From Epiperipatus broadwayi (lineage: Eukaryota; Onychophora; Udeonychophora; Euonychophora; Peripatidae), in NCBI GenBank assembly GCA_028023455.1, contig JAQFVV010006274.1, positions 4,340,001 through 4,404,000 of the forward strand: 64,000 bases of DNA. The letters are read 5' to 3'. Made by a program: the position numbers and the translations under genes. The notes beneath the pieces were generated by a model. That model worked only from the letters and a program-made list of their open reading frames with translations. It had not been told where the DNA came from and ran no database searches. Of the stretch, positions 58,700-64,000 are shown piece after piece; position 1 is the first letter of the stretch, and every line of letters starts with the position of its first letter.

Positions 58700-60296
58700 C
58701 ACCTTTACCCCACTTAGCAATTGTCTACTTAGCAATATTTCACAATAGTGATTATCCTCAATTTGTACCCACTACTTTGATGTACAATCGATTATTCGCT
58801 ATAACGATCAAGAAAAATTAAAAAAAAAAGATTTTTTGACAGCCATCTTGAATTTTGCATCACTGATGATGTCAGAGATAGCTATATTATACCCAAAAGC
58901 AAAAGTATATTATTGTAATATGTATACAGGTAATGACTTTGCTGTAATTGTATACACATACAATATTTTATTCATAAAACCCTTAAAATATCTATAATTA
59001 CTTTATCTATAATACTGTATACATCATATATAATAAATAACACAGCAAATGTTCATCCACTTTTTCTTTTAAAATACGTATATATGTTCTACAATAATAT
59101 CAACAAATTAAAAATCCTTCTCCTTTTTCTTTTCAAAAACATTATTTTCTTATTTCAAAACTGAACATATACAGTATATATATTTATATAATACAAAAAC
59201 TCCAACGTTTCAACATTGATTTGTAATTAAATAATGTAAAAGAAAGAGTAATAAAATATAGCAGTGAGAGAGAGATATCCTTGAAAATGACTGTATGAAG
59301 ATAATCAGTTGAAGCAGAGTTTTGTATTATATAAAAACTGTATATACAGTATATATATATGTTCAATATTGAGATAAGAAAATAAAGTTTTTGAAAAGAA
59401 AAAGGAGGATTTTTAATTTGTTGATAATACTGTATACAAATACTCCAATATATAAATACAGTACAAGACAAACTTTCAGGAAAACACTAAATATGAATAT
59501 TAAACTGCGTGTGTGTGTTTCTTGTATACGATATATTATTTTTAGAACACTTGGATAATTATGTAAAAATAGTTATTGATTTTGTAACTTCATTAATAAA
59601 CATGTTTACACTCAAGATGTTTCAAATCAGAAGAAAAACAACATTTTAAAACAATGTCAAATTAGAAAAGTTTAAAAAAAAAACAGTTTGCATTTAATTA
59701 AAAATCTTTCTACTCGGATGGGGGGGGGGCATTATTACATTACTAAAAATATACAGTAAGAAAAATAAACCTACCTGTATGTTTTAGAAAATTAGAAGTT
59801 AGATTTTTTACTTTGAAAATAAGTTGATTTTTTTTCTATATGTTCAATTAAATAATTAATAATTAAATATTGTTTTTTAATTTGAATAATTTCACATAAG
59901 TAATAAAATAAATGTATAGTAGTAATATATACTGTAATACAATTTTTAAAAAAAAAAGCACTTCAGTATAGATTTTTTTTTCATTACGATGAAAAACTTC
60001 CGCGGAAGAATATAAAAACTTTTAAATTCAAATTTAGTTTCATTGCATTGCTGTTCTGTACTTTTTTCCTAGTGATATAAAACTTTTCTTTTTAGATACC
60101 ATATTTAGTCATCATTGTCATGAAAAAATCAAGAAAATCTTTGAGCTTGGAAATCAATGTGGATATTTTACATCACTGGAACTGACCAATTTTTTTTCCA
60201 TAGACCCCCATTATAATTATGTATTTTGTCTACGATATTCTTGCTTAACGATGAGTTTTGGAGGACCAATTGCTATCGCTAAGCAGGGTAAAGGTG
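58700..60296 (+). mobile_element. Complete TIR transposon with TA target sites, 1.6 kb
   Basis: The left end CACCTTTACCCCACTTAGCA and the right end, read on the minus strand as CACCTTTACCCTGCTTAGCG, are matching terminal inverted repeats, each flanked by TA (58698-58699 and 60297-60298). The tips and TA target suggest the Tc1/mariner-pogo group. No transposase is visible. It is the inverted counterpart of 1-1090, about 59 kb apart. It carries a GATGACATCA-like site and AGCCATCTTG near the left end, corresponding to the CRE/YY1-like pair in the other copy. Confidence 0.85.
59090..59430. repeat. Inverted repeat nested in the TIR transposon
   Basis: Arms at about 59090-59175 and 59350-59430 pair (ATATCAACAAATTAAAAATC with its complement, CTTTTTCTTTTCAAAAAC with its complement), separated by about 175 bases. 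The minus-strand open frame 59184-59471 is explained by this structure. The 1-1090 copy lacks it and has a different hairpin. Confidence 0.8.
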
Positions 60297-60659
60297 TATA
60301 TTATAACTGCATGGATTGTGCATATATATTTATAAATATTTAAATATATATAATTGTTCGAAAGTTTCATTGCATCAGGAATGTTTTGTTTTTACTTTAA
60401 ATAATTTGTTAAAATTTTTAGTGATTAAAAGCTACATTCTTTCGATAAGCTTTCAGATTTTGCCTTTCCAAAACAATGGGTAAAGTTTTATTAATTAGAA
60501 AAAAAGATAAGTATTTAAAATGTAAGGATTTCCTAATTAAAATCATTTTTCGAATTTTAAGAATTCATTTTCTAATTAAAAAATAAATTCAAGTTAATGA
60601 GTTTGAAAGCCTTATCGAAGGAATGTATCTAAAAAACAACCAGTAAATTTTGTAACATT

Positions 60660-61060
60660 GATAAAGAAAGAAGCGCTAGCCCGAAGGCATCAGATACAGT
60701 ATAAATAGCTCTGAAAAGTTTGGAGAGGAAAGAAGCCATCTTTGTTGTAGAGAAGTGCCAGTAAACTCTATGCATTTTAAAATCATGAATTCAAATAGTG
60801 TTCCTATCATGGTAAAAGGCTAAACATCAGGAATCTGGCTACAGTTCCTGAAGTCCCCTGAAAATCTTCAATGAAGCTGCTAAATCCTTTCCAGACCAAT
60901 CATGTTGCTAAAATCATGAAAATCCATTAAAATGCTGTTCAAGTAATCGATCAAATGCATGCCTATGTTTTACCAACCCAGACATGTAAACTAAGAAACC
61001 AGCCCAGAAGAAATAGATAATATATTTCCATAATGAGCCGTAACTCTCTCGCCAGTTTCA
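60660..61060 (+). promoter_or_regulatory. TATA-like promoter or LTR-type sequence
   Basis: CAGTATAAATAGCTCTG (about 60695) is a strong TATA-box match, preceded by a less AT-rich patch (GCGCTAGCCCGAAGGCATCAG) and followed by purine-rich GGAGAGGAAAGAAGCC at a start-site distance. No open frame follows. It may be the promoter of a lost element or an LTR fragment; no second copy lies in the window. Confidence 0.3.
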
Positions 61061-61064
61061 AACT

Positions 61065-63380
61065 TTACTTTACACTCCCTTTAAGAGCTCTTTTCATTCT
61101 TTAATGTAAATCTGTACAAAACTTTCTTTTATTTATGCTTTTTAAATTCATAGTAATTCTCTCAACCTCTAGTCTTTAACTTTCCTTGCTTATGATGGCG
61201 GTTCATTTATTATATTATATATATATTTTGTGTGATTTACTAATGTCATTTATTTTTAATTATATGCCAATAATCCTTCAACTCGATGAGCTCCTTTGTT
61301 CTATTTGCCTCACACAAATAATATAATATTAAATCTGATAATAATTCTTGCCCATTAGAACTAGATTTATACAGTTCTATCAATCATCGAGTCGAAAGAA
61401 ATTATTAAATGTTTGTTATTTTTATAATTGGCTAAATAATAAATTATTAGCTCTATTTCTCACCTATGTCCCCAGCTCCTATCTAATTTACAAATGTTTA
61501 TATATCCACATAATGTTAAAATGTTTTTGCAAAAAGGGTCGATAAAGGAATCAATCAAATATATTCTAATTCAAATTTCAGTTACTTGCTATTTAGATTC
61601 AGGAAGGGCATGATATTTGGGGCATGATTAATATGATTTTACAAATACTTTGAAATAATTTTAGTTAAAAGCTCATTTGATTTTAATTAAATTAATCAAG
61701 TCATCACGTAGGGCATTCAATAATCAATTGGGTTTTATTATTCAAATGATGACTATCAAGTCATCATCTTCGAACGTTGCTGACGTATGGCTATTTTCGT
61801 TTCACAGGCTTGTCAGTGGTAATATTACTGTTATTTTAAACTATAGAGGAAGAAAGCACTTCCTCCCCCACATATTATATTCAGAACACTAAAGGTTCGT
61901 AGTCATAACTTGGCCTGGCTTCCCCATGTTCAACATCATCTCATAAAAGGCAGTAAGACTTGTGAAATACAAGCTGCCATAAGACTTAAATCACCAATTA
62001 GCTATTATCTTCCAATTTCAGTTTATAGCTCATAATTCGTCAGCACCGTTACCCCTCTGATCCAGTAAAGCCCGCTCTTATGCTCATAATTCGTGATGAA
62101 GTGATTTCAATTAAAGTCAAACAAATTCTCAATTATATTAAATTAAGTAAGTTTTCTAATAAAGGTTAAAGTTATGCCCTAAATATGCATCTTGCTCTTC
62201 ATGAATGGATTTGCGAATGTGAAAATAAATCTCACATTCTTTCGTATAAAATTAGAGTAATAATTTCCTTTACAACTGAATACCTTTATCTGCCTTTAGT
62301 TTCTTGTTGGGGGCATAGACATAGAATTCCATAATATTGCATAATACTCATTGGCATATAATAAGGACCACCACTTTTATTATAATTATGAACTCTGTTA
62401 AAGGCTAGAGGTGATTAATATAATCATCACTTAAAATTCAAACAAAACTATTAATATTATTATTATTAAATATTTTATAAACACACTTGGTTTCCAATAA
62501 TTATTTTAATGTTAATGCTCGCTGTCTGTGTTGGCAAACCAAACATATACATGTGATTTGACTTAGAAGTATCTTTAGTCAATTTATTATCCGATATTAG
62601 TGTCAGTTCAAGGGTCTCTAATCCTCACCAACCATTGAGCTAGTTCCTTGGTGCATAGCACTGTGCCATCAATTTAGATTTCTACTAATCTGAGCTGGTG
62701 AGTTGGGTTTAAATTCAGTTTGAACCAGCTGAGTTTGGATCTGACCTGCAGTTTAGGTGGTGGATGTTTTTCGACCAATACATGGTTATGTTTTTGGCTG
62801 CCCAATCGTTGGGGCTTCGATTAATAAACCTCACAACCCTGTAGATAGTAATTATAATTTTAGTTACTCAGTCAATTGAGATCTTGATAAATTAAATGTT
62901 TCTGTAGAGGGTGATATTTTAAAGAGTGTTGTATATATTTAAGAGAAAAGTTATGCGATTTATAATGCATAACTGAAATGATTTAATAAATTAAAATGTC
63001 ATTTTGTAATTTTCTTTCTTATAATTAAATGTTTTCAAGATTATTTTTCAAATATTCATTCAGTAAAAGATTCGTTAGTCAAAATAATTATTTAAAGAAA
63101 AGTAATAAGATAGTAACACATATATAAATTAATTATACATGTACTATATCAGTATATATATTATACGTTTGTTTATACACGTTCATGACAGTAAAAAAAT
63201 GATTGTTAAAAAAGTAGTAAGAGAAGATCAAAGCAAAGGGTAAAATAAATGAAACATTTGTCTGTGTCAAAATTAACTAGTGTTCATCTCAGTATATATG
63301 TAAAAATATCCAATATGATATGGTAAAAGTTTCAATTTCAAAATATTGCTTGCTAGCACATATATTAAATGTTCGCTCCG
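61065..63380. other. No gene recognised; a few short repeats
   Basis: GCTCATAATTCGT occurs twice (about 62028 and 62083). ATCAAGTCATCA occurs twice (about 61697 and 61756). Stretch 62600-62840 is less AT-rich, with no usable frame. The open frames at 61348-61545 and 61677-61892 show no domain. Confidence 0.45.
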
Positions 63381-63387
63381 TATTCTT

Positions 63388-63560
63388 AGTAGCCTCAAAG
63401 CAGGCGAAGACCTTCAAACTGGAAATTATATGTCAAGCAGTCTGATGCAGTGTGACAATATGCTTAAATGACAATAATTTCTAGAGTAACCTCAAAGCAG
63501 GTTAAGACCTTTTGTGTACACAAAGCAGCCAGATGCAATTGGCAAAATGCTTAAATGGTT
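63388..63560. repeat. Tandem duplication, ~100-bp unit
   Basis: CCTCAAAGCAGGCGAAGACC (63393) and CCTCAAAGCAGGTTAAGACC (63491) are followed at the same distance by AAGCAGTCTGATGCA and AAGCAGCCAGATGCA, and then by ATGCTTAAATG in both. So two units of about 98 bp lie head to tail. The open frame 63512-63727 starts in the second unit and is not recognisable. Confidence 0.8.
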
Positions 63561-64000
63561 TACGTGCTCTTATGCTAGCAAGATTAAAAATGATATCAAC
63601 AAATAAAAGTTCTTGTGTAATATTAATTTTGACATTTTTTTCTTTGTGTGTAAAAGCCTCATGCTTAGTGATAATGATAGTTGAACTCCTATATTTAAAC
63701 TCAGGTCAGGAACATGTCAGTTGTTAACAAATAAGAAATACTCATCAGTCAAACCATTTATCAAACAAAATTAAGTCAGTCATATATAGTTTGGGGCTGC
63801 AGAAAGGAGTTTGCTATTAACTGAAAGGAGACCCTTTGATTCCTCTTGGAGGCCTTAAAGGAACCGAGCAGGGCAAATTCCTAATGTCCACTCCATACGT
63901 TCTTGTCGTTGCAGCTGTTATTGCTATGTGATTATTCATATAGTATACGAACATGGATGGGCTGCTCACCAACATGCATTAGCCAGCGTGGTGAGTTTAT
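63561..64000. other. Unassigned window end
   Basis: The last 200 bases are noticeably less AT-rich (GGAGACCCTTTGATTCCTC and onward) and may be the edge of another repeat or a gene running off the window. No frame is convincing. Confidence 0.35.

Noticed and set aside
60670-60690. Further hammerhead-like motif at GCGCTAGCCCGAAGGCATCAG
   Set aside because: On the minus strand CTGATG is present, but there is no GAAA box after a stem; kept only as part of the promoter-like patch.

Overview
The window is strongly AT-rich animal DNA that is almost wholly non-coding. I find no intact protein-coding gene. The longest open frames are short, many are read through (TA)n arrays, and every recognisable coding stretch is broken. 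The one host-type gene remnant is a decayed leucine-rich-repeat G-protein-coupled receptor (LGR, glycoprotein-hormone-receptor type) at about 17.2-18.1 kb, which places the source in Metazoa. The mix of transposons (Penelope-like, Ty3/gypsy, a LINE, a hAT-like MITE, a TIR transposon with TA target sites, many foldback repeats) fits an invertebrate with a very AT-rich genome. I cannot fix the phylum from the sequence alone.

Layout. 1-1090 is one end of a 1.6-kb-class TIR transposon, and a complete inverted relative lies at 58700-60296. 1.46-3.2 kb is a composite inverted repeat with a near-perfect 526-bp palindrome inside it. 6.54-11.9 kb is an old, heavily mutated Ty3/gypsy element with both LTRs and recognisable gag, protease, RT, RNase H and integrase. 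12.8-13.4 kb and 19.7-20.2 kb hold a dispersed repeat with a unit of about 470 bp. 13.77-14.31 kb is a hAT-like MITE. 15.3-16.5 kb is degenerate tandem repeat. 17.2-18.1 kb is the LGR pseudogene. 18.38-19.59 kb is a Penelope-like element (RT plus GIY-YIG nuclease, minus strand) split by a (TA)n array. 25.9-29.1 kb is a region without recognised genes that keeps visibly more CpG than its surroundings. 29.97-30.24 kb may be a solo LTR. 30.72-31.04 kb is a perfect palindromic element with a relative at 58.15-58.46 kb. A tRNA-like sequence with TCA in the anticodon position sits at 37.89 kb. Foldback elements lie at 25.4, 41.1, 43.3 and 45.1 kb. 48.2-52.8 kb is a minus-strand LTR element with 1.55-kb LTRs and a primer-binding site like that for tRNA-Lys. 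55.8-56.9 kb is a 5'-truncated LINE.

The most interesting shared feature is a hammerhead-ribozyme-like signature (CTGANGA-type box, short stem, GAAA box). It recurs at 1.5, 3.06, 18.4, 25.5, 32.8, 33.5 and 41.25 kb, usually inside foldback or Penelope-like sequence. This suggests that much of the window was shaped by several families of Penelope-type retroelements and their short inverted derivatives. All identifications come from reading the sequence; no search, folding or alignment program was run.
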